This document shows positions 1 to 8,424 of a stretch of 64,000 bases of DNA, in pieces. Numbering within the stretch: the stretch's first letter is position 1; each line of letters starts with the position of its first letter. The notes beneath the pieces were generated by a model that ran no database searches, was not told where the DNA came from, and saw nothing but the letters and a program-made list of their open reading frames with translations. A program made the position numbers and the translations under genes. The stretch is from Shewanella hanedai. GTDB lineage: Bacteria > Pseudomonadota > Gammaproteobacteria > Enterobacterales > Shewanellaceae. The stretch lies in the NCBI RefSeq assembly GCF_007197645.1, contig NZ_VKGK01000003.1, forward strand, positions 186,001 through 250,000, given 5' to 3'.

Positions 1-1
1 T

Positions 2-1543
2 GGTGAACCTGTTGTAATTAGCTGCACGGGGGCCACAGCCTCAAGAAATTACGTACCAGGCATGACTGAAGCTTATTATCGTAAATTGCCAGTGTTAGCG
101 ATTACATCAACTCAACCAATTAGCCGAATTGGACACCATGTGGCGCAGGTAATTGATCGAAGTGTTATTTCAAATGATGTTGCTAAGTTTAGTGTGACCT
201 TACCGGTTGTTAAGGACGAGGAAGATTTCTGGGATTGTGAGGTTAAAGTAAATCAAGCCATTATGGAGCTTACTAGACATGGTGGTGGACCAGTGCACAT
301 CAACTTACCAACCACATATAGTTTGCCTTTTACAGAAAAAGAAAATATTAACTGTAGAGTAATAAATAGGTTTACACAAACAGATGAACTTCCAGCTCTT
401 GATGCAAGTAAACGAGTTTCAGTTATTATTGGATCACACAATTGTTGGAGCGAAGAAGCAATCCTCGAATTAGAAGGTTTCTGTAACCAATACAATACTG
501 TTGTTTTCTGTGACCATACTAGTGGTTATAAAGGTAAAAACCGTATGTTGTTTTCACTCGCAGCAGCACAAGAGTTATACAATATAGAAGAACTCAGAGC
601 AGATCTAACCCTGCATATAGGTGAGGTGACGGGGGATTATCCGTTGTTTAATATGGTAGGAAAAGAAGTGTGGCGTATTAGTCCTGATGGTGAGGTACGG
701 GACACTTTTCGTAAGCTTCGTAATGTGTTTGAAATGCCAGAAATGTCTTTTTTTAAACACTATTCAAAACAAGTAAACCAGACGTCGACGAATGAATACT
801 TTAAACAATGTGAAAGTTTCTTGAAAACGGTACATAATAAAATACCGGAAGTACCGTTTTCTAACGTTTGGCTCGCTTCGAAAATGGCATCAAAAATACC
901 ATCAGATTCAGCAATCCACTTCGGGATTCTGAATAGCCTAAGAACCTGGAATTTCTATGATCTGCCAAAAACGGTTACTTCATTTTCAAACGTAGGTGGG
1001 TTTGGAATTGATGGCGGCGTGTCTTCTCTGCTAGGAGCCTCATTAGCAAAGCCTAACAAGCTTTATTACGGTGTCATAGGTGACCTTGCTTTCTTCTATG
1101 ACCTTAATGCAATAGGTAACCGTCATACGGCCAATAACTTGCGTATCCTTCTGGTGAATAATGGTAAGGGAACGGAGTTCCGACTTTACAATCACCATGC
1201 CGCACATTTCGGTGCAGATGGCGATGAGTTCGTTGCAGCGGCTGGACATTTCGGAAATAAATCAAAAACTCTTATTAAAAACTATGCTGAAAATTTAGGC
1301 TTTGAATATTTCTCTGCTAGCAATAAAGATGAGTTTGAAGCGGTTTATCAACGTTTCCTTAACAATAGCGTAACTGATAAACCTATGCTTTTTGAGGTTT
1401 TCACCGAAAGCGATAATGAAAGTGAAGCGCTGCAAATAATGCATAGATTGGAAGTTAGCACGGAAGGTAAAGCGAAACAGGCCTTGAGAAAAGTATTAGG
1501 TCCCAAAGGCCTTGATGTAGTAAAAAAAATTATTAGGAAATAA
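2..1543 (+). CDS. MenD-like thiamine-diphosphate enzyme (5' end outside window)
   Basis: The frame is open from the first bases of the window, so the N-terminus is missing; the ATG at 62 is internal, because the 20 codons before it already encode a typical ThDP-enzyme stretch (GATASRNYVPG). The visible part has the end of a PYR-type domain, a central domain, and a C-terminal PP-type domain with GDLAFFYDLNAI near visible residue 360, followed by NN. That motif resembles the cofactor site of MenD more than the GDG of acetolactate synthase. It lies 2 bp before a pyruvyl transferase gene in a surface polysaccharide cluster, so a role in making an unusual sugar or acyl substituent is inferred. The substrate cannot be told from sequence. 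Confidence 0.8.
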   Translation, partial: GEPVVISCTGATASRNYVPGMTEAYYRKLPVLAITSTQPISRIGHHVAQVIDRSVISNDVAKFSVTLPVVKDEEDFWDCEVKVNQAIMELTRHGGGPVHINLPTTYSLPFTEKENINCRVINRFTQTDELPALDASKRVSVIIGSHNCWSEEAILELEGFCNQYNTVVFCDHTSGYKGKNRMLFSLAAAQELYNIEELRADLTLHIGEVTGDYPLFNMVGKEVWRISPDGEVRDTFRKLRNVFEMPEMSFFKHYSKQVNQTSTNEYFKQCESFLKTVHNKIPEVPFSNVWLASKMASKIPSDSAIHFGILNSLRTWNFYDLPKTVTSFSNVGGFGIDGGVSSLLGASLAKPNKLYYGVIGDLAFFYDLNAIGNRHTANNLRILLVNNGKGTEFRLYNHHAAHFGADGDEFVAAAGHFGNKSKTLIKNYAENLGFEYFSASNKDEFEAVYQRFLNNSVTDKPMLFEVFTESDNESEALQIMHRLEVSTEGKAKQALRKVLGPKGLDVVKKIIRK

Positions 1544-1545
1544 CG

Positions 1546-2643
1546 ATGAAGATTGGGTTATTAACGATTCATAATGCGTTGAACTATGGAGCAGTATTTC
1601 AAGCCTACGCAACGCAAGAAGTATTGTCTAGACATGGCAAGACCGAAATAATTAATTATAAAAATAGTCATATAGAGAAAGTATATTCAATTTTTAATGT
1701 TAAACCTAATTCAAAAATTTTAAGACATCTTGTTAGAGATCTTTTGTTGTTAAAGAGTAAAGTAACAAAGAAAGTAAAGTTTAATTGTTTTTTTGATGAT
1801 TACTTTAATCTTTCAGAAGAATATAATTTTAATAATATTAGCTCAAGTAAATACGATTTATATGTTTGTGGGAGTGATCAGATATGGAACCCCAAAGTAA
1901 CAAATGGTTGTGATATTATAAATGAAGATTATTTTCTTGGTTTTATACCTACGGGTGTAAAGAAAATAAGTTATGCTTCAAGTTTAGGGAATTATAGATT
2001 TGATATTAAGCAAGAAAAACAAGTTAAATATTTGTTGGGAACGTTTGATTATATTTCTGTGCGTGAAAAAGATGGAACTGATTATTTAGAGAGCATTTTA
2101 GGTGGACGTGTCAAGCAAGTATTAGACCCTACATTGTTATTATCTAAAGAAGAATGGATCGGAAAATTAAATCTTAGACAAAAACATGACATTGAAGAGT
2201 ACATATTGGTATATACAGTACCTCGCTCTAGTTTATTAAAAGATGTGGTGGATTTTTATTCCAAGACTGGAATAAAAATTATTGCTGTTGATTCGAACCT
2301 TATAAAAATCGCTGGTGTTGATGAACAAGTTAGAGATGCAGGGCCACAGGAGTTATTGAATCTAATCCTAAATGCTAAGATGGTACTAACTGATTCGTTT
2401 CATGGTGTTTGTTTTGCTATTAATTTTAAAAAGGATTTTGCGGCGATTAGTTCCGGAACTTTATCGAATAGAATGAAGAACATATTAAGTCTAGTTGGGA
2501 TGGAAGATAGATTCATCGAGTCTTTAAATGACATAAGGGCTTTGGAACCAATTAACGATGAGGTTTATCTAAAATCATTATTATTATTAGAAGAACATAA
2601 AAAAATATCTATTGATTATCTCAAAAAGGCATTATCAAATTGA
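1546..2643 (+). CDS. Polysaccharide pyruvyl transferase family protein
   Basis: 365 residues, usual for the family (CsaB/WcaK-like). Seen: the N-terminal pattern MKIGLLTIHNALNYGAVFQAY, typical of these proteins, a central DLYVCGSDQIWNP segment, and a C-terminal TDSFHG motif with the family histidine. Members transfer pyruvate from phosphoenolpyruvate to a sugar as a ketal, or act as related GT-B-fold transferases. The gene follows the ThDP enzyme by 2 bp and is AT-rich, as is common in O-antigen clusters. It is probably cytoplasmic and modifies the repeat unit before export; the acceptor is unknown. Confidence 0.8.
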   Translation: MKIGLLTIHNALNYGAVFQAYATQEVLSRHGKTEIINYKNSHIEKVYSIFNVKPNSKILRHLVRDLLLLKSKVTKKVKFNCFFDDYFNLSEEYNFNNISSSKYDLYVCGSDQIWNPKVTNGCDIINEDYFLGFIPTGVKKISYASSLGNYRFDIKQEKQVKYLLGTFDYISVREKDGTDYLESILGGRVKQVLDPTLLLSKEEWIGKLNLRQKHDIEEYILVYTVPRSSLLKDVVDFYSKTGIKIIAVDSNLIKIAGVDEQVRDAGPQELLNLILNAKMVLTDSFHGVCFAINFKKDFAAISSGTLSNRMKNILSLVGMEDRFIESLNDIRALEPINDEVYLKSLLLLEEHKKISIDYLKKALSN

Positions 2644-2715
2644 GGTTTGAAACTGTGTATTCTGTGTATTCTGTTTATTTTTTGCTATCTGATTTCTCGG
2701 CCCCATTATTCTTAT

Positions 2716-2953
2716 GTTACTTGGTTTAGCGAGAATTTCTTTTCTTGAAGACGCGGGCACAATTTGACAATCTAGTGGATCTAAATGAGAAATCGTTAAC
2801 AATGTATTTGAACTTTGTAACTCGTAATTTCGGGCTAATCACTGATCTAATTCTGTTGTCAAATAAGTTAGGAATCCTCTGTTACCAGACGTTACTTTGA
2901 CTTGCCTTGCAACATAGACAACTGTCTGAAACTACATCTTGAAGTTACTTGGT
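2716..2953. repeat. Possible short intergenic repeat element bounded by 10-bp direct repeats
   Basis: The 366-bp gap 2644-3009 holds no convincing gene. GTTACTTGGT occurs at 2716-2725 and again at 2944-2953, bracketing 218 bp. The right end (CATCTTGAAGTTACTTGG) resembles a repeat I recall as common in Vibrio and Shewanella intergenic DNA; that is memory, not a search result. A 55-codon stretch open on the plus strand inside it has no start and no family I recognise. It could be a small non-autonomous element or a decayed gene. No second copy was noticed in this window. Confidence 0.35.
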
Positions 2954-3009
2954 ATATCAGGATTTTATTTTAAAATTCAGCTTGTATTATCTTTTGAGAG
3001 GTCATTATT

Positions 3010-3960
3010 ATGGTAGGCATGGTAAGTATTATTGTTCCTATTTTTAACTCCGAGTTGTATTTGAAAAAATGTATAGATTCAATATTAGATCAAAAATATT
3101 CTAATCTAGAATTAATACTTGTAAATGACGGATCCCAAGATGGTTCTCTCGAAATCTGTAACTATTATAAAAATATCGATAGACGTGTAAAAGTTATAGA
3201 TAAGGTTAATGAGGGGGTGGCAGCAGCAAGAAATGATGGGCTCGATGTTGCAACCGGGAAATATATTGGATTCGTTGATAGTGATGATGTTGTATGTGAT
3301 GACTTGTACGAAAAGCTTGTAATTTTACTTAATAATTCTGCTGCTGATTGTGCTGCACTGTCAAGCTATAAAGTTAATGAGAAGAAAGGACGAATATTTG
3401 AGAATGGGCAAGTAATAACTTCAACTCAAGCATTAAATTGTTTGCTTGAGCTTAAGTTTCCAACATCTCTGTGGGCTTATCTTTATAAAAGTGAACTTAT
3501 TTCTGATATTAGGTTAAATAGAGATATTCATTTTTTTGAAGATTTTGATTTTAATGCTCGTGTACTAATGAAGAGTGATTTTATTGCTGTTAGTACAGAG
3601 AATCTATATTTTTATAGACAGAATTCTACAAGTATAAATGCACAAGGTGTGAATGTTAAAAGATTGACATGTATGGATATTCCTGATTTGGTATATGGCT
3701 ATTTAATAATGTCAAATAAGAAGGAGTTAATAAAAAAAGTTAAATATCTTGATTCCTATTTTATTATTTCTGCATTAGCACCTCTAAAATTACCTTTTAG
3801 TGAAAACGAAATAAAATACTCAAAAGCAATTGTTTTTCAAGCACGAAAGGTTTTTCCAGGTTTGATTTTCTCAAATTATGTACCTCTAAAATTCAAAATA
3901 TATGTTTTTTTAGTCTCATTAAATATTAATATAGCCCTACGAATTAGAGATTCATTATAG
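3010..3960 (+). CDS. Glycosyltransferase family 2
   Basis: 316 residues with a GT-A nucleotide-binding domain at residues 5-110: VSIIVPIFNSELYLKKCIDS, LVNDGSQDGS, the NEGVAAARNDGL segment and the metal-binding FVDSDD motif near residue 92. The ATG at 3010 is preceded by GAGAGG at 8 nt, which favours it over the ATG at 3019. It probably adds one sugar to the undecaprenyl-linked O-unit at the cytoplasmic face. It stands between two non-coding or decayed stretches in the AT-rich part of the cluster. Donor and acceptor are unknown. Confidence 0.85.
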   Translation: MVGMVSIIVPIFNSELYLKKCIDSILDQKYSNLELILVNDGSQDGSLEICNYYKNIDRRVKVIDKVNEGVAAARNDGLDVATGKYIGFVDSDDVVCDDLYEKLVILLNNSAADCAALSSYKVNEKKGRIFENGQVITSTQALNCLLELKFPTSLWAYLYKSELISDIRLNRDIHFFEDFDFNARVLMKSDFIAVSTENLYFYRQNSTSINAQGVNVKRLTCMDIPDLVYGYLIMSNKKELIKKVKYLDSYFIISALAPLKLPFSENEIKYSKAIVFQARKVFPGLIFSNYVPLKFKIYVFLVSLNINIALRIRDSL

Positions 3961-4080
3961 TATTTCTAGATTCAGAAGGATAAATCATGGATATGCTATG
4001 ATTAAATCACTTTTAGATTTGTTGTATTTTGTTAGAATCCATCATGACATAAAGAACAACTTATCAATCATTCATTACTA

Positions 4081-4774
4081 TTAAATAACATTGTATTCGA
4101 AGTTAGTGGCCAAACTATAAGTCAGAACATATTTATATATTTGATGGTCAAAAATATTGTTACGATCAATCAAAGGTTGAGCACAAGTTAGCAGATATAA
4201 TGTTAAAAACTTATTTAGCTCTTCTGGTAAAGATGATTTGAAACTATAAATCTTTTTATAGATGAGGTCTAAATTTTCTAGAATCGAAACAAGATATAGA
4301 ACATAAAATTTAAGTAAAGAGTGACAACTACCTTGAAAAAAACGGGGGATGGTGTATCTTGCACTGAAAATAGTTAGAAGTATAAGTCTGATGTTAGTCC
4401 ATTCAACGTATTGATCGCTAGTTACATTATGTCCGATGATTTTTGTTGTAACAAGTGCTGGAAATCTACTAATAATCAAGTCAATGTGTTGGAATATTCT
4501 GAATGTGATTCGACTTTAAAGTTTATATTAAACACAATCCGTGCGATGATTCCTGAGAAGACTTAATTCAGATTTCCTTAATTTTAACCGCTTCATAGAA
4601 AGTTTCTAAAGCTGAGATCAAACTACTGTAGGAGCAGCAGGCATGCCGGAATCGGTAGTACTTAACGTGAGTCCTATCTAGTGCAAGTTCTAAGAAATAT
4701 TGCCTTTGCAGCTTAGTCTGAAAACTTGATATTTGTCCTGAAAGCTCGAAGAGTTTATGGTGTTGCTTAATAAT
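4081..4774 (-). pseudogene. Decayed minus-strand coding remnant, function unknown
   Basis: The 906-bp gap 3961-4866 has no intact gene. On the minus strand two stretches look like coding sequence: 4774-4568 (67 codons, ending LETFYEAVKIKEI and a stop) and 4515-4081 (about 144 codons, including FSARYTIPRFFQGSCH and the end NFEYNVI). They lie in different frames with stops between. The single ATG-initiated frame 4479-4081 (132 codons) has no ribosome-binding site. The composition is that of the surrounding O-antigen genes, but the strand is opposite. I recognise no family. A single inactivated gene with one or more frameshifts is the simplest reading. Confidence 0.35.
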
Positions 4775-4866
4775 TTAATCTTTATTGGCTTCAACAGATA
4801 TGACTATGTTTATGATTTTATGTTCTGCATTTTTTATTCTATTTCGAATATAATGGTATTTTTATT

Positions 4867-6027
4867 GTGAATAAAACCCATATATCAACCTTATACTTAT
4901 TGTTTTTAGTAGTCGACTTGTTGGTTTTTCCGAAGTTATTATTTTCGACTCCTATTTCAATTATTCTTCTTCCAATTTTTTTGATTTTATCTGTCAAGTT
5001 TAATAAATTAAATGTTATTATCTTTTTTTTATTGATTTCTATTGTTTTCTCTAGTGTTTTTTTTAGTGCGCTTTCATATTCAGATTATGTATCTGAAAAT
5101 ACTAAACGTGGGATGCAACTAGGATTTATTTTCCTGTTTTTGCTATATGATTTTAATAAGATTGATCTAAATTTAATATTTAGCAGTATCCGAAGACTAT
5201 TATTTTTTTACTATTTGTTCGTTTTGGTTCTTATTTATTTTTTCTACTTTAAATCTGAACTGTACGTTTCATTTATGACTGTAGTTTTTCCTGAGTCGAT
5301 TCCGATGCTGTTGGTAAATCTACAGTCACAAAGGTTTTCATTTCACTTTACTGATCCAAATGCTTTTGGTTACATGATTGTTATAACTCTGGCTTTTTTA
5401 CTTTCTATGAAATTACATACTCGTGAGTTTGTTTTTTTTGTTATTTGCGCTTTAATAATTATTTTGACTACCCAGTCAAGGGGCGCAATGATTTCATGTG
5501 GATTGGTTTTTTTGAGTTATTTTTTGTTTATTATTAAAAGTAAACGACTGAAAATATATTTTATTTTTATGTTGATAGTAATAATTTCAATTATATACTT
5601 TATATGGGGAGAATACTTAGATATATTTTTTAGTGTAATGAACCAAAGGTCTGAAATCGAGGCTTCGATGGGAGCCGGAGTAGGGGGCGGTCGGATCGAA
5701 TCATGGTTTTACTTTATTAACAATATTAACTATAACCCTTTTTTTGGTAGTGGTTATATGTTGCAACGTGATGGTGAGTTATATCGCCCTCATTCTGATT
5801 TCATTAGGTTGAATCTTTCGTATGGTATTTTGATATATTTTTTATTCTCCTATATTTTCATAGGTTTTAGAAAAAAACATATAATGCTGTTTTTTGCATT
5901 TTTAATTCCTTTTTTTATAAATACTATAATTGATGATTATAGGTTGTTTGCAACATTTATTATATTTTATAGTTTAATTCGTACGGCTGAATGTACTGAT
6001 TTTTCTGAAAAAAGATCCCTTAGTTGA
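4867..6027 (+). CDS. wzy: O-antigen polymerase (Wzy-like)
   Basis: 386 residues, extremely hydrophobic, with roughly ten predicted membrane segments and a larger periplasmic loop around residues 250-310. The motifs SFHFTDPNAFGYM, TQSRGAMISCGL and GSGYMLQRDGELYRPHSDFI match the pattern of the O-antigen ligase/polymerase superfamily (conserved R and H in the big loop). It starts with GTG, without a clear ribosome-binding site, so the exact start is uncertain. It should join lipid-linked repeat units in the inner membrane. A ligase function is the alternative, but a cluster of this type needs its own polymerase and no other candidate is seen on this side. The matching Wzx is not in the window, presumably upstream. 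Confidence 0.75.
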   Translation: MNKTHISTLYLLFLVVDLLVFPKLLFSTPISIILLPIFLILSVKFNKLNVIIFFLLISIVFSSVFFSALSYSDYVSENTKRGMQLGFIFLFLLYDFNKIDLNLIFSSIRRLLFFYYLFVLVLIYFFYFKSELYVSFMTVVFPESIPMLLVNLQSQRFSFHFTDPNAFGYMIVITLAFLLSMKLHTREFVFFVICALIIILTTQSRGAMISCGLVFLSYFLFIIKSKRLKIYFIFMLIVIISIIYFIWGEYLDIFFSVMNQRSEIEASMGAGVGGGRIESWFYFINNINYNPFFGSGYMLQRDGELYRPHSDFIRLNLSYGILIYFLFSYIFIGFRKKHIMLFFAFLIPFFINTIIDDYRLFATFIIFYSLIRTAECTDFSEKRSLS

Positions 6028-6107
6028 TGTTAGTTTTTCACTCCTTGTACTTTTGCAAGTTATTAAATTAGTGTCGTTATTTTTATAGTAAAATTTAAGG
6101 TGTTTTC

Positions 6108-7226
6108 ATGACTCTTTTTGTCGGGGCTTTCAATAACCCTGTTTCAAGTAATTTTTTCGGAAGTGGTGCTGGTGCTAAGGTTCAGTGTGAAATAATAAAT
6201 TCACTTCGCTCTAATAATAATGACTTCAAAGCATTGGTTATGCCTGAGGTCCCTAGTTGGCCAAGTTCTAAATTATTCATAAAGTCTGATGTTGTGGGTG
6301 ATTACATCAGGTTTATGCCTATTTTAAATATTTCATTCTTAAAGAGATTTGTTTTTTTTGTTCAAGTTTTAATCTTTTTATTCAAGAACAAACCATCATC
6401 AATTTTTTTCTACAATTCAAGTCTACTATCATGTGTATTCTCATACATTTTTCGATTCTTTGGTTGCAAAAGAGTTCTTATATTGCAGGATGTGCACGTT
6501 CCTAATTTCAAGTCATTTAGTTCTTATTTGAATCCAAAGAATATTATTTACTACACATACTTAAAGTTCCTTCCATTTTGTTATGATTACTTTATACCAA
6601 TAACTGAGTCGTGTATAAGTGAGTTGAACCTGCCGTCTGCGCGTTCTGAGGTGTTTGCCGGTGCAGTGCCTCTACATCGTCTTAACCAGATTAAATCCAA
6701 ATCTAGTACTTCTGGCAATTATGCTGTTTTCGCAGGCGCTATTGAACCATACAATGGTATTGATTTACTGTTGGAAAACTGGCCTCGCACTGATGATTCA
6801 TTCAAAATCCATGTTTTTGGTACAGGATCTGTCGCTGAATATGTGTCTCGAATGGGTAAAGTTAATCCTAATATAGTATATCATGGGTTTAAGTCTCCTG
6901 AAGTTGTAGATGAATATCTTTTAAACTCTAAAATAAACTTTTGCTTTAGATATTCTAAAGTGATTTGTCAAAATTACTTTTTTCCTTCAAAGTTTTTTGA
7001 CCTTATTAACTTGTCAGGTTTTTTAGTTTGCAATCGATTTGAAAATATCCCTTATGAACTTTCTGATTACGTTATTTTCTCGAATGATGATCTGACTGAT
7101 ATTCCTCAGATTATTCACGAATGCTCTATATCCATTCGTAATACGGATGCTCTAAATGACTTAGTGTCAATGAAATACACTTGGCAGTTTTTTTTGAATG
7201 ACTTCTGTAAAAGATATTTCCTTTGA
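6108..7226 (+). CDS. GT-B-fold glycosyltransferase (GT4-like)
   Basis: 372 residues. The ATG has AAGGTG 7 nt upstream. The N-terminal half has a GSGAGAKVQCEI loop and a hydrophobic patch at residues 75-125. The C-terminal half has a nucleotide-sugar domain with NYAVFAGAIEPYNGIDLLLE and HVFGTGSVAEYV. The usual E-x7-E signature of GT4 enzymes is not clear: the segment FPSKFFDLINLSGFLV stands where it should be. It is probably a peripheral inner-membrane enzyme of O-unit assembly. Donor and acceptor are unknown. Its 3' end leads directly into a tetranucleotide repeat before the next glycosyltransferase. Confidence 0.7.
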   Translation: MTLFVGAFNNPVSSNFFGSGAGAKVQCEIINSLRSNNNDFKALVMPEVPSWPSSKLFIKSDVVGDYIRFMPILNISFLKRFVFFVQVLIFLFKNKPSSIFFYNSSLLSCVFSYIFRFFGCKRVLILQDVHVPNFKSFSSYLNPKNIIYYTYLKFLPFCYDYFIPITESCISELNLPSARSEVFAGAVPLHRLNQIKSKSSTSGNYAVFAGAIEPYNGIDLLLENWPRTDDSFKIHVFGTGSVAEYVSRMGKVNPNIVYHGFKSPEVVDEYLLNSKINFCFRYSKVICQNYFFPSKFFDLINLSGFLVCNRFENIPYELSDYVIFSNDDLTDIPQIIHECSISIRNTDALNDLVSMKYTWQFFLNDFCKRYFL

Positions 7227-7234
7227 GTTTATCT

Positions 7235-7262
7235 GTTTATTTATTTATTTGTTTATTTATTT
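7235..7262 (+). repeat. Tetranucleotide tract (RTTT)x7 upstream of a glycosyltransferase
   Basis: Seven tandem RTTT units (GTTT, three ATTT, GTTT, two ATTT) fill the space between the stop of the upstream glycosyltransferase (7226) and the ribosome-binding site of the next one (ATG 7273). The run is in frame with an upstream ATG at 7198, so it could be translated as a Leu/Phe/Ile/Tyr-rich extension if that start were ever used. Two G interruptions reduce slippage. Confidence 0.6.
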
Positions 7263-7272
7263 TGGTGGAAGT

Positions 7273-8418
7273 ATGATTGCTTTAGTTTTTTCCGAGTATT
7301 ACTTGCCAGGCTTTAAAGGTGGCGGTCCAATTAAAACCATTAAGAACTTGTTTGACCAAACAGGCGAAGTTATTGATTTTGAATTAGTTACTAGTGACAG
7401 AGATTTGAATGATAAGTCACCTTACACATCGGTTATTTGTGGCCAGTGGAATAATGTATTTAATATTCAAGTCTTCTATGCACAACCTGGAATTGCTGGA
7501 TTTGAAAGTATCATTAATATATTAAGAAGGAGAGATTTTGATATAGTGTATCTGAATAGTTTCTTCTCTCCAAAATTCTCTATTTTACCATTTTTATTTG
7601 CCAAGTTTTTAGGGCTGAAAGTTGTAATTGGCCCTAGAGGGGAGTTTTCACAAGGCGCGTTAGCAATTAAATCAATCAAAAAAAGGCTTTTTTTATTCTG
7701 TTATAAAAAATTAAGATTACAGCGTGGAGTGGTTTTTCAAGCTTCAAGCAATTTTGAGGCCGAGGATATACGTAGGGTTTTAGGTGATAGTGCTGACATA
7801 TATATAGCAGAGGATATTGGTTCTCAGGAATTTGCAACAAATATCCTACCCCAATCACCATCTAATCTAAAGGCTGTTTTTGTTTCACGCATTTCGCCAA
7901 AGAAAAATCTACTTGCTGCACTTGAAATGCTAGGAAATGTTCGTGCACCTCTTGAATATCATATCTTCGGCCCTGTAGAAGATGAGTCTTATTGGCTTCA
8001 ATGTAAGACTGTAATTGAAGAACTTCCTTCTCATATTAAAGTCAAATATATGGGGTCATTGAAGCCAGTTGAAGTAGTTAGCACTCTTAGTCATTACGAC
8101 GTTTTTTTCTTTCCTACGGCTGGCGAGAACTATGGTCATGTGATTGCAGAAGCACTCTGTGCTGGACTGCCACTTCTCATTGCAGATACTACCCCTTGGC
8201 GTGACCTCCAGAAATATGGCATTGGTTGGGATCTTCCATTGAGCAATCCTGATTATTTTAGCGGAGTTTTAGAAGAGTTGGCACTAATGTCACCTGAGCA
8301 ACACTTTGAAATGAGGAGTACAGTGCTTGAATGGGCTAAGAAAAAATTTATGTTGTCTGATGCTATTGAGGCGAATCTCTCTATGTTTAATTATGTGTAC
8401 GATAAGACGAAAGGATAA
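7273..8418 (+). CDS. Glycosyltransferase family 4
   Basis: 381 residues from the ATG at 7273, preceded by GGTGGA. The longer frame from 7198 overlaps the previous gene and would translate a TTTA repeat, so it is rejected. Seen: MIALVFSEYYLPGFKGGGPIK at the N-terminus (GGG loop), GPRGEFSQGAL near residue 120, and the GT4 signature AGENYGHVIAEALCAGLPLL with E-x7-E near residues 290-300. A retaining GT-B enzyme acting at the cytoplasmic face. It sits immediately upstream of the UDP-L-FucNAc genes, so it may use or receive an amino sugar (inference). Confidence 0.85.
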   Translation: MIALVFSEYYLPGFKGGGPIKTIKNLFDQTGEVIDFELVTSDRDLNDKSPYTSVICGQWNNVFNIQVFYAQPGIAGFESIINILRRRDFDIVYLNSFFSPKFSILPFLFAKFLGLKVVIGPRGEFSQGALAIKSIKKRLFLFCYKKLRLQRGVVFQASSNFEAEDIRRVLGDSADIYIAEDIGSQEFATNILPQSPSNLKAVFVSRISPKKNLLAALEMLGNVRAPLEYHIFGPVEDESYWLQCKTVIEELPSHIKVKYMGSLKPVEVVSTLSHYDVFFFPTAGENYGHVIAEALCAGLPLLIADTTPWRDLQKYGIGWDLPLSNPDYFSGVLEELALMSPEQHFEMRSTVLEWAKKKFMLSDAIEANLSMFNYVYDKTKG

Positions 8419-8424
8419 ATACAA

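Noticed and set aside
4081..4479. Intact 132-codon minus-strand gene
   Set aside because: No ribosome-binding site, coding-like sequence continues upstream of the ATG, and a further fragment lies in another frame; treated as a remnant instead.
7198..7272. Longer start of the GT4 gene at 7198
   Set aside because: It overlaps the previous gene, lacks a ribosome-binding site, and would translate the tetranucleotide tract.
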